Shown piece by piece: positions 15,668-23,780 of a DNA stretch of 30,000 nt. The position numbers and the translations under genes were made by a program. Under the pieces are notes generated by a model. That model had not been told where the DNA came from. It saw only the letters and a program-made list of their open reading frames with translations, and made no database searches. The DNA comes from Symbiodinium natans (lineage: Eukaryota; Sar; Dinophyceae; Suessiales; Symbiodiniaceae): contig CAJNDS010000313.1 of the NCBI GenBank assembly GCA_905221605.1, positions 281,478 to 311,477 on the forward strand, given 5' to 3'. Numbering within the stretch: position 1 is the stretch's first letter; every line of letters begins with the position of its first letter.

Positions 15668-15860
15668 CGGATGTTCACGGGTACTTAGAAGTAGGGTTTT
15701 TCAAGTAGGGTAACCCTAAACCCTAAACCCTAAACCCTAAACCCTAAACCCTAAACCCTAAACCCTAAACCCTAAACCCTAAACCCTAAACCCTAAACCC
15801 TAAACCCTAAACCCTAAACCCTGTTTCATGTAGGCGACTTGCTCCATGAGCCTCCAAGTA
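15668..15860. mobile_element. Inverted-repeat element split by a CCCTAAA array
   Basis: Left end 15668-15696 (GTTCACGGGTACTTAGAAGT) and right end 15845-15860 (ATGAGCCTCCAAGTA) belong to the TTGGAGGTTCATGGG family. About 16 CCCTAAA units (15711-15822) lie between them. Confidence 0.55.
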
Positions 15861-15945
15861 AGGGGATGGCTGGTGAACTCCTGAGGTTTAGGATTTGGGT
15901 TTAGTGTTCGGCATTGGAGGTTCTGCATGAGTGAGCAGTCATACA

Positions 15946-15955
15946 AACCTAAACC

Positions 15956-16022
<67 letters not shown>

Positions 16023-16093
16023 ACCCTAAACCCTAAACCCTAAACCCTAAACCCTAAACCCTAAACCCTAAACCCTAAACCCTAAACCCTTAG
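15946..16093 (-). repeat. CCCTCAA variant array turning into CCCTAAA
   Basis: About eleven homogeneous CCCTCAA units, then CCCTAAA units. The switch is abrupt at about 16022. Confidence 0.97.
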
Positions 16094-16244
16094 CCCTGTT
16101 ACTGTAGATGTGGGTGTTGGTTCTCAGAAGGAGTGGAGCCTGGTGGGGGGTCCCTTCAAGCAGTCTGTGCACAGAACCATAGGCACGAAGCATCCCCACT
16201 TTGCGTTTATCTGGGGAGGGCATCACAAGCCTTCTTTGGGGCTT
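16086..16244 (+). CDS. Coding-like island, 53 open codons, possible exon
   Basis: Open between TAA 16083 and TAG 16245. The peptide includes VDVGVGSQKEWSLVGGPFKQ and SVHRTIGTKHPHFAFIWGGH. Varied, globular-looking composition makes it one of the better coding candidates. C array left, G array right. Family not recognised. Confidence 0.45.
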
Positions 16245-16271
16245 TAGGGTTTAGGGTTTAGGGTTTAGGGT

Positions 16272-16391
16272 TTGGATTTCACTTGCCCACATGGCTGTCC
16301 CTCCGAAGGCTGCTACGGATATGTGGAGCATCTATCGTGGCTACGTCTGATGTGCATGCTTGCCGTTGGGTGCGTCTCTACATCGAACGTC
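16272..16391 (+). CDS. Coding-like island
   Basis: Open to TAA 16392; includes TCPHGCPSEGCYGYVEHLSW then a hydrophobic LRLMCMLAVGC. Cys-rich. Lies between a TTTAGGG block (16244-16276) and a CCCTAAA block. Family not recognised. Confidence 0.28.
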
Positions 16392-16417
16392 TAACTCCCC
16401 TCAACCGTTTCTAGTCC

Positions 16418-16543
16418 CTAGCCCTAAACCCTAAACCCTAAACCCTAAACCCTAAACCCTGAACCCTGAACCCTGAACCCTGAACCCTGAACCCTGAACC
16501 CTGAACCCTAAACCCTGAACCCTGAACCCTGAACCCTGAACCC
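16418..16543 (-). repeat. CCCTAAA array turning into CCCTGAA
   Basis: Five CCCTAAA units then about twelve CCCTGAA units, a homogeneous variant block. Confidence 0.96.
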
Positions 16544-16569
16544 TTGACCTGCCTCGATTTCTACTCAAT

Positions 16570-16690
16570 CCCAGATTCTTGGGAGGGTCCAAACAGTAGA
16601 CCCCCAAATAGTGCCCCTATACTACTATTGGGTCATTTTTAGGAACCCTATTCAGGGGATCTACTTTTTGGATCCTGCCAGGGGTCTGGG
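16570..16690. mobile_element. Inverted-repeat element, GGTCCAAA.AGTAGA family, intact copy
   Basis: Arms 16570-16611 and 16648-16690 are reverse complements over about 42 bp with few differences (core CTACTTTTTGGATCC on the right). The centre includes TGGGTCATTTTTAGGAACCC, which recurs at about 18202-18221 in the second copy. Confidence 0.72.
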
Positions 16691-16838
16691 ATGCATGTTT
16701 GGCGACCACAGCCCCCTGCTACACACAAGTCCGTTCGACTTAATTCAGCAAGGCCACGAGCTCACTGTCGTCCTGGCTTTCGCCGTTCCGGTCGCGCCTT
16801 GTCTGCAGTCACCCTGGGTTTTACTTTTACACGGTATA
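16689..16838 (+). CDS. Coding-like island next to the element
   Basis: From just inside the element's right end the frame reads GCMFGDHSPLLHTSPFDLIQ and then QGHELTVVLAFAVPVAPCLQ before the TTTAGGG block. Good hydrophobic patterning. Upstream codons to 16611 belong to the element. Family not recognised. Confidence 0.35.
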
Positions 16839-17106
16839 GGGTTTAGGCTTTAGGGTTGGGGTTTTGTAGGCCGATTGTGTATACCCTGCAAAGGAGGAAG
16901 ACTCGACCTCTCAACTGGCTACACAGGGCGCCTTTGGCGAACTCTTGACGACGAAATCGTTTCAAATTCCAGAAGAAGGACTTCGGGGTTCATGGGTTTA
17001 GGGTTTAGGGTTTAGGGTTTAGGGTTTAGGGTTTAGGGTTTAGGATTAGGGTTTAGGATTCAGGGTTTAGGGTCTAGGGTTTGGGGTTTAGGGTTTAGGG
17101 TTAGCA
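16838..17106 (+). repeat. TTTAGGG blocks around a unique stretch
   Basis: A short block at 16838-16866, unique sequence 16867-16992, then an array 16993-17106 with TTTAGGA and TTCAGGG variants. Confidence 0.93.
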
Positions 17107-17107
17107 G

Positions 17108-17180
17108 TTGGGATATCGATGGTTATTCGCCTTATTTGGGGTACTTATAACTCATATATTAGCCTTGAAGTATAAGCCCT
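17108..17180. mobile_element. Decayed inverted-repeat element
   Basis: The segment with CCTTATTTGGGGTACTTATA (about 17130-17150) matches, in reverse complement, the centre of the element at 17768-17873. Sits between a G array and a C array. Confidence 0.45.
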
Positions 17181-17185
17181 CCACC

Positions 17186-17346
17186 TTAGACCCTAAATCC
17201 TAAACCCTAAACCCTAAACCCTAAACCCTGAACCCTAAACCCTAAACTCTAAACCCTAAACCTTAAACCCTAAACCCGAAACCCTATACCTTAAACCCTA
17301 AACCCTAAACTCTAAACCCTAAACCCCAAACCCTAAAGCCTAAACC
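17186..17346 (-). repeat. CCCTAAA array
   Basis: About 22 units with CTCTAAA, CCTTAAA and CCCGAAA variants. Confidence 0.95.
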
Positions 17347-17418
17347 AATGCCAGGCGCGGCTCGGAGTCTGCAGCGCCCGGGGAGCCGCCCCCGGCGGTG
17401 GAGGCTGGGGATGACTTG
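17344..17418 (+). CDS. Coding-like island, possible exon
   Basis: Twenty-five codons reading TNARRGSESAAPGEPPPAVE then AGDDL, most ending in G or C. Acidic, Pro/Ala-rich linker-like. C array left, G array right; ACTT|GTTTAGGG could be a GT donor. Family not recognised. Confidence 0.38.
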
Positions 17419-17750
17419 TTTAGGGTTTAGGGTTTAGGGTTTAGGGCTTAGGGTTTAGGGTTTAGGATTAGGGTTTAGGGTTTAAGAGTTAGGGTTTAGG
17501 GTTTAGGATTTAGGGTTTAGGGTTTAGGGTTAGACGGTCTCCTTGGGTGCCTCTTTGGCACGGTTTTGGCGGGGATTACTTGTTTAGGTTTTAGGGTTCA
17601 GTTCAGGGTTTAGGGGTTAGGATTAAGGGATTAGCATTTAGGATTTCGGGTTTAGGGTTTACGGTTAGAGCTGAGGCTTTTCTTGTTGGCGTGGTTTTGG
17701 CGGGGATTACTTGTTTAGGGTTTGGGGTTTAGGGTTTAGGGTTAGAGCTT
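17417..17750 (+). repeat. TTTAGGG blocks with a duplicated 32-bp segment
   Basis: Three G blocks (17417-17536, 17580-17670, 17714-17750). The 32-bp segments 17557-17588 and 17688-17719 match in 30 positions (core GTTTTGGCGGGGATTACTTG), each ending in TTTAGG, so unit plus flanking repeat was duplicated. Confidence 0.9.
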
Positions 17751-17767
17751 AGGTTTTTTGGGTGGGC

Positions 17768-17873
17768 TACTGGAAGGTTAATAAGTAGGGTTATAACGGA
17801 CCCCAAATAAGGTGATAGCCATAGCGACCCTTTGCTAGAACCCTTGTTTTGAGCACCCATGAACCTCCAAGTA
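17768..17873. mobile_element. Inverted-repeat element, TTGGAGGTTCATGGG family
   Basis: Left end TACTGGAAGGTTAATAAGTA, right end CACCCATGAACCTCCAAGTA. The central ACCCCAAATAAGGTGATAGC is shared (inverted) with 17108-17180 and with 14527-14630. Confidence 0.62.
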
Positions 17874-17876
17874 AGG

Positions 17877-18055
17877 ATGGAGGAAGTTTAGGGCGTTTGG
17901 TGGTTTCAAAGGCTTCTTGCGGCCAATTGTGTGGCCTGGCCGCCGTTCTTCTCTTCCAGCGCATCTACTGCTCCGTGCGATACCAGGGACGGTGTCCTTA
18001 CATTGCTACGCGGTCACTGCAGCCTTTGCACGATGTACCTACGAGTAGGCCTTAA
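17877..18055 (+). CDS. Coding-like island, unrecognised
   Basis: Directly after the element the frame reads GSLGRLVVSKASCGQLCGLA, then AVLLFQRIYCSVRYQGRCPY, and ends at a stop at 18053-18055, just before a CCCTAAA array. Family not recognised. The frame also extends back into the element. Confidence 0.35.
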
Positions 18056-18118
18056 ACCCTAAACCCTAAACCCTAAACCCTAAACCCTAAACCCTAAACC
18101 CTAAACCCTAAACCCTCA
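18050..18118 (-). repeat. CCCTAAA array
   Basis: About nine perfect units. Confidence 0.95.
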
Positions 18119-18138
18119 ACAAGGTTATAACTGTGGTT

Positions 18139-18339
18139 ACCAAGCCCTTCTGAGGTCCAAAAAGTAGAGCCCCCAAATAGCACCCTATGCTACTCTACTC
18201 TTGGGTCATATTTAGGAACCCTTCAGCGCTACTTACTCTAATCCCTTTACCCTAAACCCTAAACCCTAAACCCTAAATCCTAAACCCTGAATCCTAAACC
18301 CTACACCTACTTGTTGGATCCTCCCCAGAGGGTCTGGTT
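18139..18339. mobile_element. Inverted-repeat element, second copy, interrupted by telomere repeat
   Basis: Left arm 18139-18180 (GGTCCAAAAAGTAGAGCCCC) and right end 18304-18339 (CCTACTTGTTGGATCC) match the arms of 16570-16690. The centre (TGGGTCATATTTAGGAACCC) is conserved, but 18247-18303 is an array of about eight CCCTAAA-type units absent from the other copy. Confidence 0.65.
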
Positions 18340-18406
18340 ACAACACTGTCGCACTGACGCTCGAGGGATCCCTGGTGTTGACTGTGGTTCCAGGGTCCAT
18401 CTAAGT

Positions 18407-18568
18407 ACCCTAAACCCTGAACCCTCAACCCTAAACCCTAAACCCCAAACCCTAAACCCTAAACCCTAAACCCTGAACCCTGAACCCTAAACCCTAAACC
18501 CTAAACCCTAAACCCTAAACCCTAAACCCTAAACCCTAAACCCTAAACCCTAAACCCTAAACCCTACC
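18407..18568 (-). repeat. CCCTAAA array
   Basis: About 23 units with two CCCTGAA near 18470. Confidence 0.97.
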
Positions 18569-18571
18569 TTT

Positions 18572-18673
18572 CTGAAGGCCCCCTGGGAGCAAGAAGAGCG
18601 CTCCTCCTCGGCCGGCTCGGCGACTGCCGCGCGGGACGCAAAAGGGAAGCTAGTAGCTTTTGAGGTTGTCGGA
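18572..18673 (+). CDS. Coding-like island, possible exon
   Basis: Thirty-four codons; the peptide includes LKAPWEQEERSSSAGSATAA and RDAKGKLVAFEVVG. The right boundary GGAG|GTTTAGGG is a good GT donor context. C array left, G array right (18673-18745). Family not recognised. Confidence 0.42.
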
Positions 18674-18745
18674 GGTTTAGGGTTTAGGGTTTAGGGGTTT
18701 AGGGTTTAGGGTTTAGGGTTTAGGGTTTAGGGTTTAGGGTTTAGG
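18673..18745 (+). repeat. TTTAGGG array
   Basis: Ten units with one extra G. Confidence 0.95.
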
Positions 18746-18828
18746 AGGTAGAGGCGAGGCTTGTGGGGTTTAAGGGTCATAAGTGTCCTCAAGAAGGTTG
18801 CCCTTCTTTTAAGTATCTACGACGCCCT

Positions 18829-18900
18829 AAACCCTAAACCTTAAACCTTAAACCCTAAACCCTAAACCCTAAACTCCTGAACGCCTGAACCCTGAACCCT
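18829..18900 (-). repeat. CCCTAAA block
   Basis: Units with CCTTAAA and CCCTGAA variants, left of the island at 18911. Confidence 0.88.
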
Positions 18901-18910
18901 TACTTCCTCA

Positions 18911-18997
18911 ACCCAAGAGAAGATCAAGGACTCGCCTTCGCGCCGCAGTTCCTCCGCGTCTTCCTCCACCTCCGGGCGAGAGCCCGGGTGCCCAGTG
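18911..18997 (+). CDS. Coding-like island, Ser/Arg-rich
   Basis: Twenty-nine codons to TAG 18998; includes TQEKIKDSPSRRSSSASSST then SGREPGCPV. Ser-rich, disordered-type composition. A degenerate TTTAGG block follows. Family not recognised. Confidence 0.35.
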
Positions 18998-19170
18998 TAG
19001 GTTCAGGGTTTTTCAGAGTTAAGGGTTTAGGTTTAGGGTTTAGGGTTTAGGTTTTTAGGGTTCCGGTTTTAGGGGTTGGGGCTGAGTAGGGTTTACGGTT
19101 GCCTGGCATGGAAGAAACTTCGAGGTTAGGGTGTATGGTTGCGTCTCTGGGGATGCAAGGGCTTCTTGGT

Positions 19171-19271
19171 TGGGATGTTCCCCCTTATACTAACTCCTTA
19201 AGAGGGATGATAATACTTCTCAATTGTAATCCCTACGAAGGACTGTTAGTTGTAGGGTGAACATCCCAAGT
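19171..19271. mobile_element. Inverted-repeat element, GGGATGTTCCCCC family
   Basis: Left end 19171-19194 (GGGATGTTCCCCCTTATACT) and right end 19244-19271 (GTTAGTTGTAGGGTGAACAT) are complementary. A further end-like copy of AACATCCCAAGTT at 19319-19332 suggests a partial duplication. Confidence 0.68.
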
Positions 19272-19343
19272 TATCGGGCTTATATATAGTACCCCCTTTA
19301 TTGTAATCCCTTCTAAGGAACATCCCAAGTTCTAGGGCTTCCG

Positions 19344-19450
19344 ATTTAGGTTTAGGGTTTAGGGTTTAGGGTTTAGGGTTTAGGGTTTAGGGTTTAGGGT
19401 TTAGGGTTTAGGGTTTAGGGTTTAGGGTTTAGGGTTTAGGGTTTAGGGGT
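19344..19450 (+). repeat. TTTAGGG array
   Basis: About 15 perfect units. Confidence 0.97.
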
Positions 19451-19459
19451 AAGAGCAAG

Positions 19460-19528
19460 TTCGCAGCTTCCTTCGTTGGTCAGCAGGGTGTTGCTGAAAG
19501 CTCTGACTACATCACCCTTGCCCCTAAG
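19460..19528 (+). CDS. Short coding-like island
   Basis: Frame reads FAASFVGQQGVAESSDYITL then AP before a CCCTAAG/CCCTAAA block. G array left, C array right. Family not recognised. Confidence 0.28.
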
Positions 19529-19890
19529 CCCTAAGCCCTAAGCCCTAAACCCTAAACCCTAAACCCTAAACCCTAAACCCTAAACCTTATACCCTAAGCA
19601 CTAAGCACTAAGCACTAAGCCCTGGCCCTTAACCGTGAGCTAAACCATAACCCTGTATAAACCCTAAACAACAACCCTAACTCTAAACCCTATAAGCCCT
19701 ACAACCTGTATCAACTCTTGAAGCTTTTGACAGGGTTATAAGATAACCCTAAACCCTAAACCCGAAACCACCCGAAACTTCCCTAAACCACCCTACACCA
19801 CCCTAAACCCCAAACCAAACCCCAAACCCCAAACCCCAAACCCCAAACCCCAAACCCTAAACCCCTTAAACCTTAGGGTACTTGGAAATC
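19518..19890 (-). repeat. Long degenerate CCCTAAA block
   Basis: Includes CCCTAAG, three CACTAAG, ACCACCCT and six CCCCAAA units, with unique interruptions. Confidence 0.88.
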
Positions 19891-19956
19891 ACTTGTTACT
19901 TTAATCCCTAAGGAACAGCTAAAACAAAAATTCTTGAAGGGTGCCAAGTTCAGTAA

Positions 19957-20046
19957 AGAAAGAACCCAAACACGCACCTCGCAGAGGTCCCGCGTCCCGG
20001 AGCAGCCACCTTCGCCCGGGTCCTTGAGGTTGTGCTCTTGGGTTTT
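19957..20046 (+). CDS. Coding-like island
   Basis: Open after TAA 19954; includes NPNTHLAEVPRPGAATFARV then LEVVLLG before a G block. CGCAGAG|GTC is a possible acceptor. Family not recognised. Confidence 0.32.
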
Positions 20047-20059
20047 TGGGGGTTGGGGG

Positions 20060-20125
20060 TTAGGGTTTAGGGTTTAAGGTTTAGGGTTTAGGGTGTAGGG
20101 TTTAAGGGTTTAGGGGTTGAGGCTG
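20060..20125 (+). repeat. TTTAGGG block
   Basis: Short, degenerate. Confidence 0.88.
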
Positions 20126-20228
20126 TTGAGGCTTCGTGTGACATGGTAGCGGTGGCTGTCTTTGGGTTTGACTTTGGGCCCTAAGCCCCAAACCCCCAAA
20201 GGGTCTCCAAGCAAGTCGGCAGAACTTC

Positions 20229-20380
20229 GCCCTAAACCCTGTTCTCCAACCCTAAACCCTAAACCCTAAACCCAAAACCCAAAACCCCAAACCCTAAACC
20301 CTAAAGACCCTAGACCCTAGACCCTAGACCCTAGGCCCTAGACCCTAGACCCTAGACCCTAGACCCTAGACCCTAAACCG
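20229..20380 (-). repeat. CCCTAAA block with a CCCTAGA run
   Basis: CCCTAAA units, then about ten CCCTAGA units (about 20303-20372), a homogeneous variant. Confidence 0.95.
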
Positions 20381-20599
20381 TCAGCCACGATAAAGGAGTT
20401 GGAGGGCACAGGGCCCAAAGACATCGTGCAAGCGCCCCATGTGTTGGCAAAGGAAGCCGCTCAAGAAAACCCTAAACCCTATACCCTAAACCCTATAAAG
20501 TATAGTGGGTGGGGGGGTAGTAGGGACACCCAGGAGCATTGGGCGCGGGGGCTGGCCCGTTGTAGGGTTCAGGGCATGGCCCGGAGGGCGCGATATTGA
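20378..20599 (+). CDS. Coding-like island interrupted by telomere units
   Basis: The frame includes ATIKELEGTGPKDIVQAPHV and LAKEAAQEN, then eight codons of CCCTAAA-type repeat, then YSGWGGSRDTQEHWARGLAR to a stop at 20597-20599. The first part looks like real protein sequence; the repeat then splits it from the rest. Family not recognised. Confidence 0.38.
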   Translation, partial: PSATIKELEGTGPKDIVQAPHVLAKEAAQENPKPYTLNPIKYSGWGGSRDTQEHWARGLARCRVQGMARRARY

Positions 20600-20632
20600 A
20601 CGGACAAGGAGATTGAGAAGCCTTTTTTGTGT

Positions 20633-20720
20633 GTAGGGTTTAGGGTTTAGGGTTTAGGGTTTAGGGTTTAGGGTTTAGGGTTTAGGGGTTAGGGGTTAGG
20701 GTTTAGGGTTTATGGTCTAG
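20633..20720 (+). repeat. TTTAGGG array
   Basis: About 11 units. Confidence 0.95.
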
Positions 20721-20868
20721 CGTGGGGGCGAGCCTGGGCAAGCGGCAGGGAGAAGCATGACTGCCGCAGGAATTTTCGGATCTGTTGGTACCCTGAGCCG
20801 TAAACCCTAGACCCACCCCAAAAAATTTCTTTTACTTCGAACATCCCCACCTTAGGGATTTGGATCTC

Positions 20869-21024
20869 CAGGAGTCTCTGGGGCTGAGCATTTCAGGGAG
20901 TCTCTGGGGTTGGGCACTCCAATTGGTCTCGGAGTTGGGCCTCCAGAGTCTCTGGGGTTGAGCACTCCAGGGAGTCTCTAGGAGTAGACCGGGCGAGGAG
21001 AAGAGTTCCGGGCGAGGAGAAGAA
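20869..21024. repeat. 26-bp tandem repeat and a 17-bp duplication
   Basis: Five imperfect units of 22-26 bp (starts 20869, 20894, 20920, 20944, 20968; core GAGTCTCTGGGGTTGAGCAC), then two copies of CGGGCGAGGAGAAGA (20990 and about 21008). A minus frame over the region (20832-21089) is just the translated repeat. Confidence 0.85.
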
Positions 21025-21069
21025 TGGAGTTCAAAATCTAACAACCCCACACCGAAGGTGGAGAACAAT

Positions 21070-21088
21070 ACACACACACACACACACA
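21070..21088. repeat. CA dinucleotide microsatellite
   Basis: About nine ACs, followed by AAAACAACAAAG. Confidence 0.95.
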
Positions 21089-21139
21089 AAACAACAAAGA
21101 AAACTTTCGGTATGGGTTTATTTGGGGGTTAGGGTTTAG

Positions 21140-21286
21140 GGTCTAGGGCTAGTTCGGGTTAACCGGGCCCGAAGCCCGAAACCTGAAGCCCACATCCATG
21201 CTCCGACTCAGCCCCGAGCGGCCCTGTCGGGCACCGAGGTGGCGAGTGTGGTTCTCCCCCGGCGCAGGCGCCCGTGGGGAAACGCT
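21140..21286 (+). CDS. Coding-like island, 49 open codons
   Basis: Open between TAG 21137 and TGA 21287. The peptide includes PEAHIHAPTQPRAALSGTEV then ASVVLPRRRRPWGNA. G blocks on both sides. Family not recognised. Confidence 0.35.
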
Positions 21287-21289
21287 TGA

Positions 21290-21400
21290 GTTTAGGGTTT
21301 AGGGTTGAGGGTTGAGGGTTTACGGTTTAGGGTCTAGGGTTTAGGGTTTAGGGTTTAGCGTTTAGGGTTTAGGGTTTAGGGTTTAGGGTTTAGGGTTTGA
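21290..21400 (+). repeat. TTTAGGG array
   Basis: About 15 units, variants near the left end. The stretch 21401-21780 after it is unique with loose CCCTAAA-like words and no clear gene. Confidence 0.93.
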
Positions 21401-21785
21401 CATCCCCAAAGCCTGTAACCCCAAAGCCCTATGTCCTACAGCCACGGGACTCTAACGCGCCCGGGGTCCCAAACGCGTACACCCCAAAATGTCCTCAAAA
21501 CCTCAAAGCCCGAAAGCTTTACAACCCGATACTCTGCCCCAAGCCCTAAACCCTAAGCCCTGAAATGCGGGCCCAACCAACCCCAACCCTCAGCCCTGGT
21601 TACCATCAGGGCAGGCAAGAACCAGAAAAATACACTTGTGGGGTTATCCGGCCCTGTCGCTATCATGGTCTTCAGGGTTAGTTATGTTTTGTCTTTTTGT
21701 TAAAGGTTGTCGTTTGTCTTGGGGTTTTGATTTTTTTGTAGGGCTTTAGGGTTTTGGGGGGTTTCGGGGTTTTGGGTTGTTTTCG

Positions 21786-21875
21786 GGCCTTAAAGGCACA
21801 GCCCCTCCTGCACCGGTCGATGACGCAGCCTACCGAGAAGTTCTCATCAAGGACCCGGAAGTGGGTTTTGTGCTC
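21786..21875 (+). CDS. Coding-like island
   Basis: Open to TAA 21876; from 21798 it reads TAPPAPVDDAAYREVLIKDP then EVGFVL. Good protein-like composition; GCACAG|CCC could be an acceptor. A CCCTAAA array follows. Family not recognised. Confidence 0.38.
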
Positions 21876-21879
21876 TAAA

Positions 21880-21990
21880 CTAAACCCTAAACCCTAAACC
21901 CTAAACCCTAAACCCTAAACCCTAAACCCTAAACCCTAAACCCTAAACCCTAAACCCTAAACCCTAAACCCTGAACCCTAAACCCCCAAT
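21880..21990 (-). repeat. CCCTAAA array
   Basis: About 15 near-perfect units. The next 230 bp are unique, no gene seen. Confidence 0.96.
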
Positions 21991-22222
21991 ACCTAAGCCC
22001 TGCAACCCAATACTCCTGTGACTCTGCAACCCTATGACTCTCTAGCCGCCCTGTGGTGCAACCCCAAAACCTCCAAGCAGGCGAAACCACGATGATGTTT
22101 TTTCCATATCATCCCCTTCCGTTCCCCACAGAAAAAACAACCCAAGCATACCCACTCCAGTTGAGTAGGTCCGTGTGCAACGGCAACTCGCCATTCGGAT
22201 AAAGGGTTTTGGGTTTGGGACC

Positions 22223-22286
22223 GAGGGTTTAGGGTTTAGGGTTTAGGTTTAGGGTTTAGGGTTTAGGTTTAGGGTTTAGGGTTTTA
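22223..22286 (+). repeat. TTTAGGG array
   Basis: Includes a tandem pair of TTTAGG slips. Confidence 0.92.
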
Positions 22287-22387
22287 ACGAGTATAGTTTC
22301 TGAATGTTATGGGGATCCAGGGGGTGGGTGCGTAGATATTCGTTACCAAAGTAGCGAGCTTGACTAGTGAATGCTGGGACTCAATAC

Positions 22388-22488
22388 TGCACCCTGACCC
22401 CTGAACCCTGAACCCTCAACCCTCAACCCTAAACCCTAAACCCTAAATCCTAAGCCCTAAGCCCTAAACCCTAAACCCTAAACCCCAA
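22388..22488 (-). repeat. CCCTAAA block
   Basis: CCCTGAA, CCCTCAA, CCCTAAG and CCCTAAA units, ending at AACAG|GAG. Confidence 0.92.
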
Positions 22489-22491
22489 CAG

Positions 22492-22560
22492 GAGAAGCGG
22501 TCCTCCGGTTCCCTCGCCGCCATGGCCTTTACGGAGGCGTCTCGGCCTAGAGTCCCTGGT
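22492..22560 (+). CDS. Coding-like island with acceptor-like edge
   Basis: Twenty-three codons to TGA 22561, reading EKRSSGSLAAMAFTEASRPR then VPG. The left edge CCCCAACAG|GAG is the best acceptor-like sequence in the window. Family not recognised. Confidence 0.35.
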
Positions 22561-22587
22561 TGAGCCATTTGCAATCTTTTTTGCAAG

Positions 22588-22840
22588 GGCTAGGGTTTAA
22601 GGATTCGGGTTTGGGGTTTAGGGTTTAGGGTTTAAGGGGGTTTGGGGGGCTTAAGAAATGTAGGGCTCAGGCTTCGGGTTCAGGGCTTAGGGGGCTTTAA
22701 GAGGTGTAGGGCTCAGTGTTTAGGGTGAAGGGGTTCGAGGGGTTTTGGGGCTAGGGATGGGCTTCATCCTTTTTGAAAAGGGCTTCAAGAGGTCCCCCGG
22801 GTTGGGAGCCCTTGTTTTCAAGTGTTATTATCTCTTCAGG
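22588..22840 (+). repeat. Degenerate TTTAGGG region with direct repeat
   Basis: The segment at about 22645-22670 recurs at about 22690-22716 (core TGTAGGGCTCAG). Otherwise loose G-rich sequence, no gene. Confidence 0.7.
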
Positions 22841-22944
22841 GCTGGGATGTTCCCCCCTTATACTAACAGTGCTTAGTCGGGAATATAATAGGGGATACTA
22901 TCATCCCTATTAAGGACTGCTAGCATAAGCAAAAACATTTCAGC
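22841..22944. mobile_element. Inverted-repeat element, GGGATGTTCCCCC family, diverged
   Basis: Left end 22841-22867 matches the 19171 copy (GGGATGTT, C run, TTATACTAAC); right end 22914-22944 (GCTAGCATAAG, AAACATTTCAGC) is a weaker complement. Confidence 0.55.
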
Positions 22945-23395
22945 TATGGGGTCCTGAGGGTGTTCAGTGTGCTTTCGGGTTCGGAGGCTTGAATCTTAAT
23001 GGGCTTTAGGGTTCGGAGGTCCTGTTTGCTTCTGTTGTTTGGCTGGATTAGACTGGGTATGCTGTAGGGTTTTAGGGGGCTTTGTGTAGTGAGCTCCAAG
23101 CCCCAACGGTGAGGCTGCCTCTAAGCCCCCCCAAAACCCAAAACAACCACTCCCCCGTTGTCTCCTCAAAAGAGGGATCGGAACAATTAGTTGTAGTGTT
23201 CCCTACTTATGGTAGAGGGATCGGAGCAATTAGCATTAGTGTTCCCTACTCATGGTCCTTGTATAAATAGATTGTAACAACCCCCCATAACTCTATTCCA
23301 GTTTTTAAGGCCCCTATAGCAGCTTCACCCCCCTCCCCTCCCCCCCCGCCAACAAGAACACAAACGAACGAAGCAATGCGGATGAAACGAATGGT
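22945..23395. repeat. Unique spacer with a 43-bp tandem duplication
   Basis: Copies 23172-23214 and 23215-23257 differ at a few positions (core GAGGGATCGG, then AGTGTTCCCTACT). Otherwise no gene; a 62-codon frame at 23082-23270 runs across the repeat and is not convincing. Confidence 0.85.
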
Positions 23396-23660
23396 CCTAA
23401 ACCCTAAACCCTAAACCCTAAACCCTAAACCCTAAACCCTAAACCCTAAGCCCTCAATCCTGTAGAGAAACTCTAAACCCTAAACCCTAAACCCTAAACC
23501 CTAAACCCTAAACCCTAAACCCTAAACCCTAAACCCTAAACCCTAAACCCTAAACCCTAAACCCAAAACCCTAAACCCTAAACCCTAACCCCTAAACCTA
23601 AACCCTAAACCCTAAACCCTAAACCCTAAACCCTAAACCCTAAACCCTAAACCCTAAACC
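23396..23660 (-). repeat. CCCTAAA arrays
   Basis: Two near-perfect arrays (23396-23455 and 23471-23660) with a short unique gap. Confidence 0.98.
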
Positions 23661-23672
23661 GCTTAAAAACGA

Positions 23673-23780
23673 ATGGCATCCTCTGTGTGGGAGGCGGTGG
23701 CTTTGGCCCCGACTGTGGAGGCACCGCTGCTGAAGCTGCAGCTGCGCCTCCCAGAGGTGCCTTGGCATCCGGAAGGGTTT
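23673..23780 (+). CDS. Coding-like island with ATG, possible exon
   Basis: ATG 23673 opens 36 codons to TAG 23781. It begins MASSVWEAVALAPTVEAPLL and ends KLQLRLPEVPWHPE, with helical Leu spacing. C array left, G array right. Family not recognised. One of the better coding candidates. Confidence 0.42.

Noticed and set aside
20832-21089. 85-codon minus frame
   Set aside because: Translation of the 26-bp tandem repeat and the CA microsatellite.
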